In this document: positions 1-9,689 of the stretch, piece after piece
Layout of the letters: each line of letters starts with the position of its first letter
Position numbering within the stretch: position 1 is the first letter of the stretch
Origin: Cedecea neteri
GTDB lineage: Bacteria > Pseudomonadota > Gammaproteobacteria > Enterobacterales > Enterobacteriaceae
Direction of reading: 5' to 3'
Assembly (NCBI RefSeq): GCF_000758325.1
Contig: NZ_CP009459.1
Location: forward strand, 2,294,001 to 2,358,000
DNA length: 64,000 bases
Notes under the pieces: model-generated
Told to the model about the DNA's origin: nothing
The model's database searches: none
The model's input: only the letters and a program-made list of their open reading frames with translations
Position numbers and translations under genes: made by a program

Positions 1-181
1 CCGCGGAGGCAAAGCGGTTGGCAAGATCCTGGCTGGTCTGGGAAGGGTAGTTGGTCAGCAGCACCAGCGGCATTTCTTTTTCAAGAATACGTGCCAGAAA
101 TTCATTAGCGCCCGGCACGGCGACGTTGTCGTGCATCAGCACGCCGTCGATATCACAAATTACGTTCTGGATGGTGGTCAT
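1..181 (-). CDS. nagD: NagD, HAD-family nucleotide phosphatase (N-terminal part only)
   Basis: This is the first 60 codons of a leftward gene cut by the window edge. The reading from the ATG at 181 begins MTTIQNVICDIDGVLMHDN. It carries the DxD motif (D10, D12) of the haloacid dehalogenase superfamily and then LLTNYPSQT, the second HAD motif region of NagD. NagD is a cytoplasmic phosphatase acting on UMP/GMP and other small phosphates. It is the distal gene of the nagBACD operon; 62 bp separate it from the nagC stop. One residue is inserted near the N-terminus relative to E. coli as I remember it. The identification is firm although most of the protein is outside the window. Confidence 0.95.
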   Translation of the reverse strand, partial: MTTIQNVICDIDGVLMHDNVAVPGANEFLARILEKEMPLVLLTNYPSQTSQDLANRFASA

Positions 182-243
182 TAACAACTCTGGCTCACGG
201 AATGAAGTCGGTAACTATAGCGTAAAATGCTGCCTGGGCAGCA

Positions 244-1464
244 TTAACTTTCCAGCAAATGCTGAAGCAAGACGCCGTTTAGCATTGAGCGCTTAACCAA
301 CGCAAAGGCCCCGATTGCCGAACGGTCGTCCAGCTTTGAGCAGACAATAGGCAAGTTTTTACGGAAGGCATTCAATACCTGGGTGTTGATGCAGCCTTCG
401 ATAGCAGGCAGCAGCACTTTTTCGGCTTCGATTATCTCACCGGCAAGCACGACTTTTTGCGGGTTAAACAGGTTAATGGCGATGGAAATTGCTTTCCCCA
501 GATGGCGGCCAACGTGCTCCAGCACTTCACAGGCCAGCGCATCACCTTTATTCGCCGCTTTGCAGATGGCCTGAATACTACAATCTTCCAGCGTCAGACG
601 GCTGTTGTAGCCTTGCTCCAGCAAATGGCGGACGCGTTTTTCAATGGCGGCGTTCGCGGCAATGGTTTCCAGGCAGCCAAAGTTACCGCAGTGGCAGCGC
701 TCGCCCAGCGGATCTACCTGGATGTGGCCGATCTCACCCACGTTGCCATTGCGGCCGATAAAAATCCGCCCGTTTGACAGGATGCCTGCGCCGGTGCCAC
801 GGTGAACGCGCACCAAAATAGAGTCTTCACAATCATGGGTTGCACCGAAGTAGTGCTCGGCCAGCGCCAGGCTGCGAATATCATGGCCGACAAAACAGGT
901 CACTTTGAAACGTTTTTCCAGGCTGTCGACCAGCGCCCAGTTGTTGACGGCGATGTGCGGCATATAGCGGATCACGCCGCTTTCGGGGTCAACCAGCCCC
1001 GGCAGGATGACGGAAATAGCAATAAGTTCGCGGGTTTTACGCTGCCAGGTTTCGATGAAGTGGCTGATGGCATTAAGCAGCGCATGCTCGAGCGTTTCCT
1101 GCGTGCGTTCCGGCAGCGGATAGTGTTCTTCGGCGATGGATTTCGCGCTCAGATCGAACAGGGTGATAGTGGCGTCGTGGCGCCCGAGGCGCACGCCAAT
1201 AGCGTGAAAGTTACGTGTTTCGGTAGTGATAGAGATAGCGCGGCGGCCGCCAGTGGAGGCCTGCTGATCGACTTCTTTAATCAGGCCGCGCTCAATAAGC
1301 TGGCGAGTAATTTTTGTGACGCTGGCGGGCGCAAGCTGGCTTTGTTCGGCAATCTGGATGCGCGAGATGGGACCGTGCTGATCAATCAGGCGGTAGACCG
1401 CCGCGCTATTCAGCTGTTTTACCAGGTCAACGTTACCAATTTGGGCTTGTCCGCCAGTCGTCAT
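244..1464 (-). CDS. nagC: NagC, ROK-family repressor of amino-sugar genes
   Basis: NagC is the transcriptional repressor of nagBACD, nagE, chiPQ and other genes; its inducer is GlcNAc-6-phosphate. The protein is 406 residues, the same as E. coli NagC. An N-terminal winged helix-turn-helix lies at about residues 20-75 (SRIQIAEQSQLAPASVTKIT). The ROK kinase-like domain follows, with RVHRGTGAGI and the zinc-binding CHCGNFGC cluster after GEIGHI. It ends in the conserved helix leading to LLQHLLES. The gene starts 5 bp after the nagA stop, so the two are cotranscribed and probably coupled. It therefore lies inside the operon it controls, as in E. coli. Confidence 0.98.
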   Translation of the reverse strand: MTTGGQAQIGNVDLVKQLNSAAVYRLIDQHGPISRIQIAEQSQLAPASVTKITRQLIERGLIKEVDQQASTGGRRAISITTETRNFHAIGVRLGRHDATITLFDLSAKSIAEEHYPLPERTQETLEHALLNAISHFIETWQRKTRELIAISVILPGLVDPESGVIRYMPHIAVNNWALVDSLEKRFKVTCFVGHDIRSLALAEHYFGATHDCEDSILVRVHRGTGAGILSNGRIFIGRNGNVGEIGHIQVDPLGERCHCGNFGCLETIAANAAIEKRVRHLLEQGYNSRLTLEDCSIQAICKAANKGDALACEVLEHVGRHLGKAISIAINLFNPQKVVLAGEIIEAEKVLLPAIEGCINTQVLNAFRKNLPIVCSKLDDRSAIGAFALVKRSMLNGVLLQHLLES

Positions 1465-1469
1465 GCTAT

Positions 1470-2618
1470 TTACTCAGTTACGACCTCGTTACCATTAACG
1501 ATGGTCTTGATAATTTTATAGTCGCGGGTAAACACGGTCAGGTTAGCCACTTTACCGGCTTCGATTGCGCCCAGATGCTTATCCACGCCCATGGCGCGAG
1601 CAGGGTAGAGGGTTGCCATACGCAGGACTTCATCCAGCGCGATGGCCGCGTGTTCCACCAAATTGCGAACGCCTTGAATCATGGTCAGTGCAGAGCCGCT
1701 CAGCGTGCCGTTCTCATCAACGCACAGGCCGTCACGGTAGTATATTGTTTTGCCAGCAAAAATGAACTGATCGATGTTGGCACCTGCCGGCGCGGTTGCG
1801 TCGGTAACCAGACACAGTTTATCGCCCTTCACGCGTTTTGCGGTGCGAATGTTCGCATAATCCACATGTAAACCATCAGCAATGATGCCACAGTAAACGT
1901 CAGCTTCATCAAAAATTGCGCCCGCCAGGCCCGGTTCACGGCCTGTTATATAAGGCATCGCGTTGAAAAGGTGGGTTGCGAAGGTGATCCCAGCGCGGAA
2001 GCCAATTTTGGCTTCTTTAATCGTTGCATTGGAATGACCCGCAGAAACGATGATGCCTGCCGCAACCAGTTTCTGAATGACTTCTGGCTCAACCATTTCA
2101 GGTGCCAGGGTGATTTTGGTGATCACATCGGCATTCTGGCACAGGAAATCAACCAGCTTCGCATCCGGCTTGCGGACGAAGCCTGGGTTGTGTGTCCCTT
2201 TTTTCACGATGTTGAGCCACGGCCCTTCAAGGTGTAAGCCCAGCGCCTGGTGGCTGTATTTCGCCAGATAGTCGCGCATGACTTTCACGCCCTGCATCAT
2301 CAGCTTGTCGCTGGTGGTGATAAGCGTTGGCAGGTAGCTGGTGCAGCCTGAGCGCTCATTCGCTTTCTGCATGATTTCCAGCGTTTCAACAGAAACGGCT
2401 TCTGCAGTGTCGTTAAACTGCACGCCGCCGCAGCCGTTCAGCTGTACGTCAATAAAACCGGGGGCAATGACGGCACCGCCCACATCGCGCGTTTCAATAC
2501 CTGCTGGCAGTGCATCAACAGGGCAAACGCGCTCAATCAGGCCATCGGCAATAACTACCGCGTGGTCATCCAGAATTTCGTGGCCGGTATAAATCCGACC
2601 GTGGATTAATGCATACAT
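1470..2618 (-). CDS. nagA: NagA, N-acetylglucosamine-6-phosphate deacetylase
   Basis: NagA hydrolyses GlcNAc-6-P to glucosamine-6-P and acetate in the cytoplasm, the first step after uptake. It has 382 residues, exactly the E. coli length. Amidohydrolase-fold landmarks are visible: QLNGCGG at 59-65 in place of the usual HxH, HLEGPW with metal ligand E131, SAGHSN with H195, THLFNA with H216, and the catalytic aspartate D273 in VTDATAP. This single-metal pattern is that of the enterobacterial enzyme. The gene is separated from nagB by 161 bp containing two inverted repeats, which may uncouple its expression from nagB. Confidence 0.98.
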   Translation of the reverse strand: MYALIHGRIYTGHEILDDHAVVIADGLIERVCPVDALPAGIETRDVGGAVIAPGFIDVQLNGCGGVQFNDTAEAVSVETLEIMQKANERSGCTSYLPTLITTSDKLMMQGVKVMRDYLAKYSHQALGLHLEGPWLNIVKKGTHNPGFVRKPDAKLVDFLCQNADVITKITLAPEMVEPEVIQKLVAAGIIVSAGHSNATIKEAKIGFRAGITFATHLFNAMPYITGREPGLAGAIFDEADVYCGIIADGLHVDYANIRTAKRVKGDKLCLVTDATAPAGANIDQFIFAGKTIYYRDGLCVDENGTLSGSALTMIQGVRNLVEHAAIALDEVLRMATLYPARAMGVDKHLGAIEAGKVANLTVFTRDYKIIKTIVNGNEVVTE

Positions 2619-2668
2619 ATCCTACCCCCGGTAATAACGTCGTGCTTTAAGACTGTAAGATCGCTAAT

Positions 2669-2699
2669 AAAGAGGAAAAGCCGAAACACCTTCCTCTTT
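2669..2699. other. Inverted repeat in the nagB-nagA spacer (upstream of nagA)
   Basis: AAAGAGGAA (2669-2677) and TTCCTCTTT (2691-2699) form a 9-bp perfect inverted repeat with a 13-nt loop. It lies 51 bp before the nagA start. In nagA sense the right arm reads AAAGAGGAA first, so a purine-rich tract resembling a ribosome binding site is held in the stem. It has no terminator T-run. Its function is unknown. Confidence 0.4.
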
Positions 2700-2737
2700 A
2701 TGACTGACTGTAGAAAACCAATGCATTGATTTTCCAG

Positions 2738-2770
2738 GACAACTGACGCCTTTACGACGCGTCAGTTGTC
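2738..2770. other. Strong stem-loop directly after nagB
   Basis: GACAACTGACGC (2738-2749) pairs with GCGTCAGTTGTC (2759-2770) around a 9-nt loop, a 12-bp perfect stem starting 9 bp after the nagB stop. No T-run follows in either direction, so it is not a classical intrinsic terminator. A role as an RNA 3'-end stabiliser or attenuator that sets the nagB:nagA ratio is an inference. Confidence 0.55.
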
Positions 2771-2779
2771 AACCGGGCC

Positions 2780-3580
2780 TTAAAGGCCTTTAATGTTTTC
2801 TGCTTCCAGCTCGTTGAAATACTTCAACGTTTTCACTTTCAGCTCCATGGTGGACGGCTCGTCACACACGATCACTGCCTTCGGATGCAGCTGCAGGCAG
2901 GTGATAGTCCACATATGGTTAACGTTGCCTTCAACGGCCGCCTGCAGTGCCAGCGCTTTGACGCCGCCCAGCACCAGGATCATCACTTCTTCTGCATCCA
3001 GCAGAGTGCCCACGCCAACGGTCAGGGCGTATTTAGGTACCTGAGTCACGTCGCCGCCGAAGAAACGAGAGTTTGCCACGCGAGTGTCATGGGTCAGGGT
3101 TTTAATACGGGTGCGGGAGGCCAGGGAAGATGCTGGTTCGTTGAACGCGATGTGACCGTCGTTGCCCACGCCGCCCATGAACAGGTGAATTTTGCCGTAG
3201 GAGCGAATTTTCTCTTCGTAACGGCGGCATTCTGCATCAACATCTTCCGCATTACCGTTCAGTAGGTTGATGTTTTCCGCTGGGATATCAACGTGATCAA
3301 AGAAGTTGCGGTGCATGAAAGTATAATAACTTTCTGGATGCTCCTTCGGCAGACCGACGTATTCATCCATGTTGAACGTGACGACGTTCTTAAAGCTAAC
3401 CTGGCCTGCTTTATGCATCTCAACCAGTGCTTTGTAAGCTTCCAGCGGCGTGCCGCCGGTTGGCAGACCCAGAACAAAAGGGCGGTCCGCGGTTGGTTTG
3501 AATGCATTAATGCGGTTTACAATATGGCGAGCTGCCCATTTGCCGACTTGTGCCGGGGTAGCCAGGGGAATCAGTCTCAT
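2780..3580 (-). CDS. nagB: NagB, glucosamine-6-phosphate deaminase
   Basis: NagB isomerises and deaminates glucosamine-6-P to fructose-6-P and ammonia, feeding glycolysis. It has 266 residues from the second of two adjacent ATGs. That start gives MRLIPL, as in E. coli, and sits 6 nt from GAGGTGA, whereas the ATG at 3583 would be only 3 nt away. Landmarks are GLPTGGTPL near residue 40, the active-site motif FNMDEYVGL at about 69-77, and [14 protein letters not shown] with the catalytic histidine. It is the first gene of the leftward operon and is divergent from nagE. Expression is expected to be NagC-repressed and CRP-activated. Confidence 0.98.
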   Translation of the reverse strand: MRLIPLATPAQVGKWAARHIVNRINAFKPTADRPFVLGLPTGGTPLEAYKALVEMHKAGQVSFKNVVTFNMDEYVGLPKEHPESYYTFMHRNFFDHVDIPAENINLLNGNAEDVDAECRRYEEKIRSYGKIHLFMGGVGNDGHIAFNEPASSLASRTRIKTLTHDTRVANSRFFGGDVTQVPKYALTVGVGTLLDAEEVMILVLGGVKALALQAAVEGNVNHMWTITCLQLHPKAVIVCDEPSTMELKVKTLKYFNELEAENIKGL

Positions 3581-3750
3581 CATTCACCTCGTAGTTTAAG
3601 AGTAAAAATAGGGTTAGCTGAATCGATCTCGATAAGCATAAGGGTAAACCACTTTTATACTGAACCGACAGGGATCAATCCGCCTTGATTTTTTGAATCA
3701 TAAAATAAGTTTTCGGAGATAGCCAGTGAAGGGGGAGGGTTGAAGCGATA

Positions 3751-3772
3751 TTTGGTGATAAATATCACAAAA
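3751..3772. promoter_or_regulatory. Candidate CRP site in the nagB-nagE control region
   Basis: The 334-bp interval 3581-3914 between nagB and nagE holds a clear half-site pair, GTGA, six bases, TCAC (core 3755-3768). This has the CRP arrangement, and a cAMP-CRP site between divergent nagB and nagE is known in E. coli. Just downstream, about 3780-3815, is an AT-rich GTGTG...CACAC stretch that could contain a NagC operator, but I could not align it confidently to the NagC consensus. No small gene is visible in the interval. Confidence 0.6.
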
Positions 3773-3914
3773 AAGGTGTGTTTAATTTGCGGTACGAATT
3801 AATTTTTTTCACACTTCACCGTGTGATGTGAATCGTCGCCGTGTATTCAATGTAAGTAAGACAATAAAAACACTGCTTGAGCGAGCCTTAACGGGGTCTC
3901 ATAGGGGGAATAAA

Positions 3915-5939
3915 GTGAGTATTCTAGGTTATCTACAGCGCGTGGGCCGGGCACTTATGGTGCCGGTGGCTACACTGCCAGCAGCAGCAATATTAATGGG
4001 GGTTGGTTACTGGATTGACCCAGTCAGTTGGGGTGGAGACAACGCGTTAGCCGCGCTCTTCATTAAATCCGGTTCCGCCATTATCGATAACATGTCCGTG
4101 TTGTTCGCCATCGGCGTCGCTTACGGCATGTCCAAAGACAAAGACGGTGCAGCAGCACTGACCGGCTTTGTCGGCTTCCTGGTTCTGACCACCCTCTGCT
4201 CACCGGCAGCGGTTGCTATGATCCAGAAAATTCCGGCGGACCAGGTTCCGGCGGCGTTTGGTAAAATCAGCAACCAGTTCGTTGGTATTCTGGTCGGTAT
4301 CATTTCTGCAGAACTCTATAACCGCTTTAGCGGCGTTGAGCTGCCGAAAGCGCTCTCCTTCTTCAGCGGTCGCCGTCTGGTGCCAATCTTGACCTCCTTC
4401 GTGATGATTGCCGTGGCTTTCATCATGATGTACGTCTGGCCGATGATCTTCGACGGTCTGGTGAACTTCGGTGAGCACATTCAGAAGCTGGGTTCTGCGG
4501 GCGCAGGTATCTACGCCTTCTTCAACCGTCTGCTGATCCCAGTTGGCCTGCACCATGCTCTGAACTCCGTGTTCTGGTTTGACGTGGCAGGGATTAACGA
4601 CATCCCTAACTTCCTGGGTGGCGCTCAGTCCATCGAAGCAGGTAAAGCGGTTGTGGGTATCACCGGTCGCTACCAGGCGGGCTTCTTCCCGATCATGATG
4701 TTCGGTCTGCCGGGTGCAGCGCTGGCCATCTATCACTGTGCACGTCCTGAAAACAAAGCAAAAGTTGCCGGTATCATGATGGCCGCTGCTTTCGCTGCGT
4801 TCTTCACCGGGATCACCGAACCGCTGGAGTTCTCCTTCATGTTCGTTGCACCGGTACTGTACGTGATTCACGCAGTGCTGACCGGTATCTCCGTATTTAT
4901 CGCGGCAAGCATGCACTGGATTGCGGGCTTCGGCTTCTCTGCGGGTCTGGTGGATATGGTGCTTTCTTCCCGTAACCCGCTGGCAACCCACTGGTGGATG
5001 CTGATCCCTCAGGGTCTGGTGTTCTTCGTTCTCTACTACGTGGTGTTCCGTTTCACCATCACCAAATTCAACCTGCTGACGCCAGGTCGTGAACTGGCTG
5101 TAGCCGGCGACGAAGCTGATGGTCAGGACGTGAATGTGAGTGGTGACGCGAACCAGGACGTTTCTGGTCTGGCTCGTCAGTACATCTCTGCGGTAGGCGG
5201 CTCTGCAAACCTGACCGGTATTGATGCCTGTATCACTCGTCTGCGTCTGAGCGTGAAAGACTCTTCCGTTGTTAACGAAGCGCTGGCTAAGCGTCTGGGT
5301 GCGACGGGCGTTATTCGCCTGAACAAAACCAGCGTGCAAATCATCGTTGGCTTTGCTGCAGAAAAAATTGCTAACGCAATGAAAACAGCTGGCAGCGTAG
5401 AAGCAGCGGCGCCTGTTGCTGCGGCGGCACCGGCTCCTGCGGCTAAACCACAGGCTGTTCCAAACGCGACCAGCACAACCGTTGCTGCTCTGGTTTCTCC
5501 AGTAACTGGCGACGTAGTTGAGTTGGATCAGGTGCCTGATGAAGCTTTCGCCAGCAAAGCCGTCGGTGATGGCGTAGCCGTTAAGCCAACGGACAAAACC
5601 GTGGTTTCTCCTGCAGCCGGGACTATCGTGAAAATCTTCAACACCAACCACGCATTCTGCCTTGAAACAGAAAAAGGCGCAGAGATTGTGGTTCACATGG
5701 GCATCGACACGGTTGCTCTGGGTGGTAAAGGCTTCACGCGTCTGGTGGAAGAAGGGGCCGAAGTGGTTGCCGGCCAGCCGATTCTGGAAATGGATCTTGA
5801 TTTCCTGAACGCTAATGCGCGCTCCATGATTAGCCCGGTAGTTTGCAGCAACATCGACGACTTCAGCGGTCTGGTTATCCAGGCGAAAGGTCAGGTGGTT
5901 GCAGGTCAAACGCCACTGTATGAGATTAAAGGCAAGTAA
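3915..5939 (+). CDS. nagE: NagE, N-acetylglucosamine PTS permease EIICBA
   Basis: NagE imports GlcNAc across the inner membrane and phosphorylates it to GlcNAc-6-P using PEP. From the GTG at 3915 (upstream AGGGGGA, spacing about 5) it has 674 residues. The membrane IIC domain spans about 1-385, with GLHHAL and the GITEPLEF signature at 299-306. The IIB domain is about 415-490, with phospho-cysteine C439 in GIDACITRLR. An Ala/Pro linker precedes IIA (about 525-674), with H579 and phospho-histidine H594. The open frame reaches 87 bp further upstream, but that segment lies in the promoter region. The IIC part is unlike E. coli NagE while IIA is nearly the same (see findings). Confidence 0.96.
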   Translation: MSILGYLQRVGRALMVPVATLPAAAILMGVGYWIDPVSWGGDNALAALFIKSGSAIIDNMSVLFAIGVAYGMSKDKDGAAALTGFVGFLVLTTLCSPAAVAMIQKIPADQVPAAFGKISNQFVGILVGIISAELYNRFSGVELPKALSFFSGRRLVPILTSFVMIAVAFIMMYVWPMIFDGLVNFGEHIQKLGSAGAGIYAFFNRLLIPVGLHHALNSVFWFDVAGINDIPNFLGGAQSIEAGKAVVGITGRYQAGFFPIMMFGLPGAALAIYHCARPENKAKVAGIMMAAAFAAFFTGITEPLEFSFMFVAPVLYVIHAVLTGISVFIAASMHWIAGFGFSAGLVDMVLSSRNPLATHWWMLIPQGLVFFVLYYVVFRFTITKFNLLTPGRELAVAGDEADGQDVNVSGDANQDVSGLARQYISAVGGSANLTGIDACITRLRLSVKDSSVVNEALAKRLGATGVIRLNKTSVQIIVGFAAEKIANAMKTAGSVEAAAPVAAAAPAPAAKPQAVPNATSTTVAALVSPVTGDVVELDQVPDEAFASKAVGDGVAVKPTDKTVVSPAAGTIVKIFNTNHAFCLETEKGAEIVVHMGIDTVALGGKGFTRLVEEGAEVVAGQPILEMDLDFLNANARSMISPVVCSNIDDFSGLVIQAKGQVVAGQTPLYEIKGK

Positions 5940-5966
5940 TCGCTCCTGAGTAAGCATTTGTGCCTT

Positions 5967-5999
5967 AAGCGGCTGACGTAAATCGTCAGCCGCTTTTTT
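5967..5999 (+). terminator. Rho-independent terminator of nagE
   Basis: AAGCGGCTGACG and CGTCAGCCGCTT form a 12-bp stem around TAAAT, ending in six T residues, 27 bp after the nagE stop. Confidence 0.93.
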
Positions 6000-6117
6000 A
6001 TTGCTTGTCGCTAAGCAAATATGGATAACCCTAATTTATGCAACTAAAGGTTGTTTCCCGAGGCTGCTTATTAGATCATACGCCGTTAACTAAGGTACAC
6101 GCTTTGAGGAACCCGCG

Positions 6118-7785
6118 ATGAGTGAGGCTGAAGCCCGCCCAACTAACTTTATTCGTCAGATCATTGATGAAGACCTGGCGAACGGTAAGCACACCAGTAT
6201 TTGCACCCGTTTTCCGCCTGAGCCAAATGGCTATCTGCACATTGGCCACGCCAAGTCTATTTGCCTGAACTTTGGCATCGCCCTGGATTACCAGGGGCAA
6301 TGCAACCTGCGCTTCGATGACACAAACCCGGTAAAAGAAGACATCGAATACGTAGAGTCCATCAAGCACGACGTTGAATGGCTGGGCTTCCACTGGTCTG
6401 GCAACGTGCGTTATTCGTCTGATTATTTTGACCAGCTGTTTAATTATGCCGTTGAGCTGATCAATAAAGGGCTGGCGTATGTTGATGAGCTGAGCCCGGA
6501 ACAAATTCGTGAATATCGTGGCTCGCTGACTGCGCCAGGTAAAAACAGCCCGTTCCGCGATCGTAGCGTTGAGGAAAACCTCGCGCTGTTCGAGAAAATG
6601 CGCAACGGTGAGTTTGCCGAAGGTACCGCCTGCCTGCGTGCCAAAATCGATATGGCCTCGCCGTTTATCGTTATGCGTGATCCGGTGCTGTATCGCATTA
6701 AATTTGCCGATCACCACCAGACCGGTAACAAGTGGTGCATCTACCCGATGTACGACTTCACCCACTGTATTTCTGATGCACTGGAAGGCATTACACACTC
6801 GCTGTGTACCCTGGAGTTCCAGGACAACCGCCGCCTGTATGATTGGGTGCTGGATAATATCACCATCCCTGCCCATCCGCGCCAGTACGAGTTTTCTCGC
6901 CTGAACCTCGAGTACGCCATCATGTCCAAGCGTAAGCTGAACCTGCTGGTGACCGAGAAGATTGTAGAAGGCTGGGACGACCCGCGTATGCCGACTATTT
7001 CCGGCCTGCGCCGCCGCGGCTATACCGCAGCATCCATTCGCGAGTTCTGTAAGCGCATTGGCGTCACCAAGCAGGACAATACCGTTGAAATGGCTTCTCT
7101 GGAATCCTGCATCCGTGACGATCTTAACGAGAATGCGCCGCGAGCAATGGCTGTATTGGATCCGGTAAAAGTTATTATCACTAACTACCCTGAAGGTGAA
7201 GAAGAGACGGTCACCATGCCGAATCATCCTAACAAACCTGAAATGGGGAGCCGTGAAGTACCATTCAGCCGCGAGATCTATATCGATCGCGCTGACTTCC
7301 GCGAAGAAGCAAACAAGCAATACAAGCGCCTGGTGCTGGGTAAAGAAGTTCGCCTGCGTAATGCCTATGTGATCAAAGCCGAACGCGTAGAAAAAGACGC
7401 AGAAGGTAATATCACCGAACTTTACTGCACCTACGATCCGGAAACCCTGAGCAAGGATCCGGCAGACGGTCGCAAGGTGAAGGGGGTTATTCATTGGGTG
7501 AGTGCGGCACACGCGCTGCCGGTTGAAATTCGTCTGTACGATCGCTTGTTTAGCGTCGCGAATCCAGGGGCTGCGGAAGATTTCCTGTCTACCATCAATG
7601 CGGATTCCCTGGTTATTCGCCAGGGCTTCGCTGAGCCTAGCCTGCAGAACGCGGAAAAAAGTAAGGCATATCAGTTCGAGCGTGAAGGTTACTTCTGCCT
7701 GGACAGCCGCTATGCGACGGCGGAAAAACTGGTGTTTAACCGCACCGTTGGCCTGCGTGATACCTGGGCTAAAATCGGCGAATAA
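6118..7785 (+). CDS. glnS: Glutaminyl-tRNA synthetase
   Basis: GlnS charges tRNA-Gln with glutamine in the cytoplasm and is essential. It has 555 residues against 554 in E. coli. The class I signature [15 protein letters not shown] is near the N-terminus with HIGH at 41-44, and the second ATP motif MSKRK begins at M269. The two C-terminal anticodon-binding beta-barrels follow, and the protein ends [12 protein letters not shown]. The ATG at 6118 follows GAGGAACCCGCG, a reasonable ribosome site. It is monocistronic between the nagE terminator and its own. Leftward ORFs inside it are antisense shadows. Confidence 0.99.
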   Translation: MSEAEARPTNFIRQIIDEDLANGKHTSICTRFPPEPNGYLHIGHAKSICLNFGIALDYQGQCNLRFDDTNPVKEDIEYVESIKHDVEWLGFHWSGNVRYSSDYFDQLFNYAVELINKGLAYVDELSPEQIREYRGSLTAPGKNSPFRDRSVEENLALFEKMRNGEFAEGTACLRAKIDMASPFIVMRDPVLYRIKFADHHQTGNKWCIYPMYDFTHCISDALEGITHSLCTLEFQDNRRLYDWVLDNITIPAHPRQYEFSRLNLEYAIMSKRKLNLLVTEKIVEGWDDPRMPTISGLRRRGYTAASIREFCKRIGVTKQDNTVEMASLESCIRDDLNENAPRAMAVLDPVKVIITNYPEGEEETVTMPNHPNKPEMGSREVPFSREIYIDRADFREEANKQYKRLVLGKEVRLRNAYVIKAERVEKDAEGNITELYCTYDPETLSKDPADGRKVKGVIHWVSAAHALPVEIRLYDRLFSVANPGAAEDFLSTINADSLVIRQGFAEPSLQNAEKSKAYQFEREGYFCLDSRYATAEKLVFNRTVGLRDTWAKIGE

Positions 7786-7805
7786 TAGCCGTTTATTGCC
7801 TGATG

Positions 7806-7832
7806 AAAACGCCGCTAAATGCGGCGTTTTTT
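7806..7832 (+). terminator. Rho-independent terminator of glnS
   Basis: AAAACGCCGC, loop TAAAT, GCGGCGTTTTTT; it starts 20 bp after the glnS stop. Confidence 0.93.
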
Positions 7833-8230
7833 CTTTTTACTTACCGACCATTAACGTTGTGTACACATTCGCGATGCGAATTAATTCTCATTTGCATTTT
7901 TCGTGAATACCTCCTCGAACGACATGATCTTTTCCCCGTAATCTCCTGATGCTTATAATGAAAGCGCTCTCAAAGAAATTTTATTCTTAAAATCAATCGT
8001 AATCAGGGTTAATAATCTGCTGCGCAATTTTGTTACAAATGCACATAGATTATGTGCTCTCTGTCATACTCCAGGAAATCTCTGATACAAAGTCATTGAT
8101 AATTCGCGTCGCGAAAAATAGTCTATGAGCAGCAGTAATGCGGGTGTGTTAGGCAAAAACCGCTTTTAGCCGTCAGGCAATTTTACTTTTTTTCGTCATT
8201 GGCGCTTTTCACGTCAGACGATGATTTTTA
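7833..8230. other. Long upstream region of chiP
   Basis: About 400 bp between the glnS terminator and the chiP leader show no gene. An AT-rich dyad TTTTATTCTTAAAA near 7979-7992 is a possible NagC operator, since chiPQ is a NagC target in E. coli. A CRP-like TGTGC...GTCAT near 8053-8066 is weak. I did not assign a promoter. Confidence 0.35.
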
Positions 8231-8246
8231 CGTCAAAGAGGAATTT
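8231..8246 (+). promoter_or_regulatory. ChiX small-RNA pairing site over the chiP ribosome binding site
   Basis: CGTCAAAGAGGAATTT lies immediately before the chiP start and contains its AGAGGA Shine-Dalgarno. It is the exact complement of the AAATTCCTCTTTGACG segment of E. coli ChiX as I remember that sRNA. In E. coli ChiX silences chiPQ here until chb mRNA, made in the presence of chitosugars, titrates it. The chiX gene itself is not in this window. Confidence 0.75.
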
Positions 8247-8250
8247 AACT

Positions 8251-9657
8251 ATGCGTACGTTTAGTGGCAAACGTAGTGCGCTTGCTCTTGCTATTGCAAG
8301 CGTTACCGCTCTTTCAGGCTTTGTAGTGGCTCCGCAGGCTAGCGCCGCGGGCTTTGTTGATGACTCTACGCTAACCGGTGGCATCTATTACTGGCAGCGT
8401 GAACGTGACCGTAAAGATGTGTCCGACGGTAAGTACAAAACTAACCTGTCGCACTCAACCTGGAACGCCAACCTCGACTTCCAGTCTGGCTATGCGGCCG
8501 ATATGTTTGGTTTCGATATTGCCGCCTTCACCGCCATCGAAATGGCCGAAGACAGCGCCAGCGGCCACCCGAACGAAATCGCATTCTCCTCTAAAAATAA
8601 AACCTACGACGAAGACTACTCCGGCGATAAAGGTGGCATTAGCCTTTATAAAGCGGCGGCTAAATTCAAATACGGCCCGGTTTGGGCTCGCGCAGGTTAC
8701 ATTCAGCCAACCGGCCAAACGCTGTTAGCACCACACTGGAGCTTCATGCCTGGTACTTATCAGGGGGCTGAAGCGGGTGCCGCATTCGATTACGGCGACG
8801 CCGGTGCGCTGAGCTTCTCCTACATGTGGACTAACGAGTACAAGGCGCCATGGCACCTTGAAACCGACAAGTTCTACCAGAACGATAAAAAGACCAAAGT
8901 TGATTACCTGCACTCCATCGGCGCGAAGTATGACTTCAAAAACGATCTGATTCTGGAAGCAGCATTCGGTCAGGCTCAGGGCTTTGTTGATCAGTACTTT
9001 GCTAAAGCCAGCTACAAATTCGACGTTGCAGGCAGCCCGCTGAGCACCAGCTACCAGTTCTACGGTACCCGTGACAAAGCCGCGAACAACACCATCAATG
9101 ATATCTACGATGGCACCGCATGGCTCCAGGCGCTGACATTTGGCTATAAAATTGGCCAGGTCGACCTGCGTCTGGAAGGGACCATGGTGAAGGCAGAAGG
9201 CCAGCAGGGTTACTTCCTGCAGCGTATGACGCCAACCTACGCGTCTTCCAACGGTCGTCTGGATGTGTGGTGGGATAACCGCTCTGACTTCAACGCCAAC
9301 GGTGAAAAAGCCGTGTTCTTCGGTGCAATGTATGACCTGAGCAACTGGAACCTGCCGGGTTGGGCAGTCGGTGCTTCTTACGTTTATGCGTGGGATGCAA
9401 AACCATCTACATGGGCGCTTGATGCTTCCGGTAATCGTCAGGATCTCGCTTCCAACAAGATCAAAGAGTCTTCTTACAGCCTCGACGCCATGTATACCGT
9501 GCAGGAAGGCCGTGCGAAAGGCACGCTGTTCAAACTGCACTTCACTCAGTACGACAACCACTCCGACATCCCAAGCTGGGGCGGTGGTTACGGCAACATG
9601 TTCCAGGATGAGCGTGACGTGAAGTTCATCGTGATTGCTCCGTTCACCATCTTCTGA
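8251..9657 (+). CDS. chiP: ChiP, outer-membrane chitoporin
   Basis: ChiP is an OprD-family porin for uptake of chito-oligosaccharides across the outer membrane. From the ATG at 8251 (AAAGAGGA upstream) it has 468 residues, as in E. coli. A signal peptide [24 protein letters not shown] ends near PQASAA/GF. The mature part is rich in alternating aromatic beta strands and ends in the outer-membrane signature with terminal Phe (IVIAPFTIF). The open frame extends 10 codons upstream, but that would swallow the ribosome site. It forms an operon with chiQ and is controlled by ChiX and, by family knowledge, NagC. Confidence 0.97.
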   Translation: MRTFSGKRSALALAIASVTALSGFVVAPQASAAGFVDDSTLTGGIYYWQRERDRKDVSDGKYKTNLSHSTWNANLDFQSGYAADMFGFDIAAFTAIEMAEDSASGHPNEIAFSSKNKTYDEDYSGDKGGISLYKAAAKFKYGPVWARAGYIQPTGQTLLAPHWSFMPGTYQGAEAGAAFDYGDAGALSFSYMWTNEYKAPWHLETDKFYQNDKKTKVDYLHSIGAKYDFKNDLILEAAFGQAQGFVDQYFAKASYKFDVAGSPLSTSYQFYGTRDKAANNTINDIYDGTAWLQALTFGYKIGQVDLRLEGTMVKAEGQQGYFLQRMTPTYASSNGRLDVWWDNRSDFNANGEKAVFFGAMYDLSNWNLPGWAVGASYVYAWDAKPSTWALDASGNRQDLASNKIKESSYSLDAMYTVQEGRAKGTLFKLHFTQYDNHSDIPSWGGGYGNMFQDERDVKFIVIAPFTIF

Positions 9658-9665
9658 TGTGAAAC

Positions 9666-9689
9666 CGGGCGCGTAAGCGCCCGTTTTTT
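9666..9689 (+). terminator. Terminator-like hairpin between chiP and chiQ
   Basis: CGGGCGC, loop GTAA, GCGCCCG and six T residues, all within the 46-bp spacer. It has the full form of an intrinsic terminator inside an operon, so chiQ would depend on read-through. Confidence 0.8.

Noticed and set aside
3828-3914. 29-codon N-terminal extension of NagE
   Set aside because: It lies in the control region after the CRP site, and the GTG at 3915 has the Shine-Dalgarno and the family N-terminus.
4200-5957. 585-codon open frame antisense to nagE
   Set aside because: It is a by-product of the strong codon bias of nagE: the peptide is low in hydrophobic order, has no recognisable domain, and the sense frame encodes a complete PTS permease.
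6076-7512. 478-codon open frame antisense to glnS
   Set aside because: Antisense shadow of glnS with no family features.
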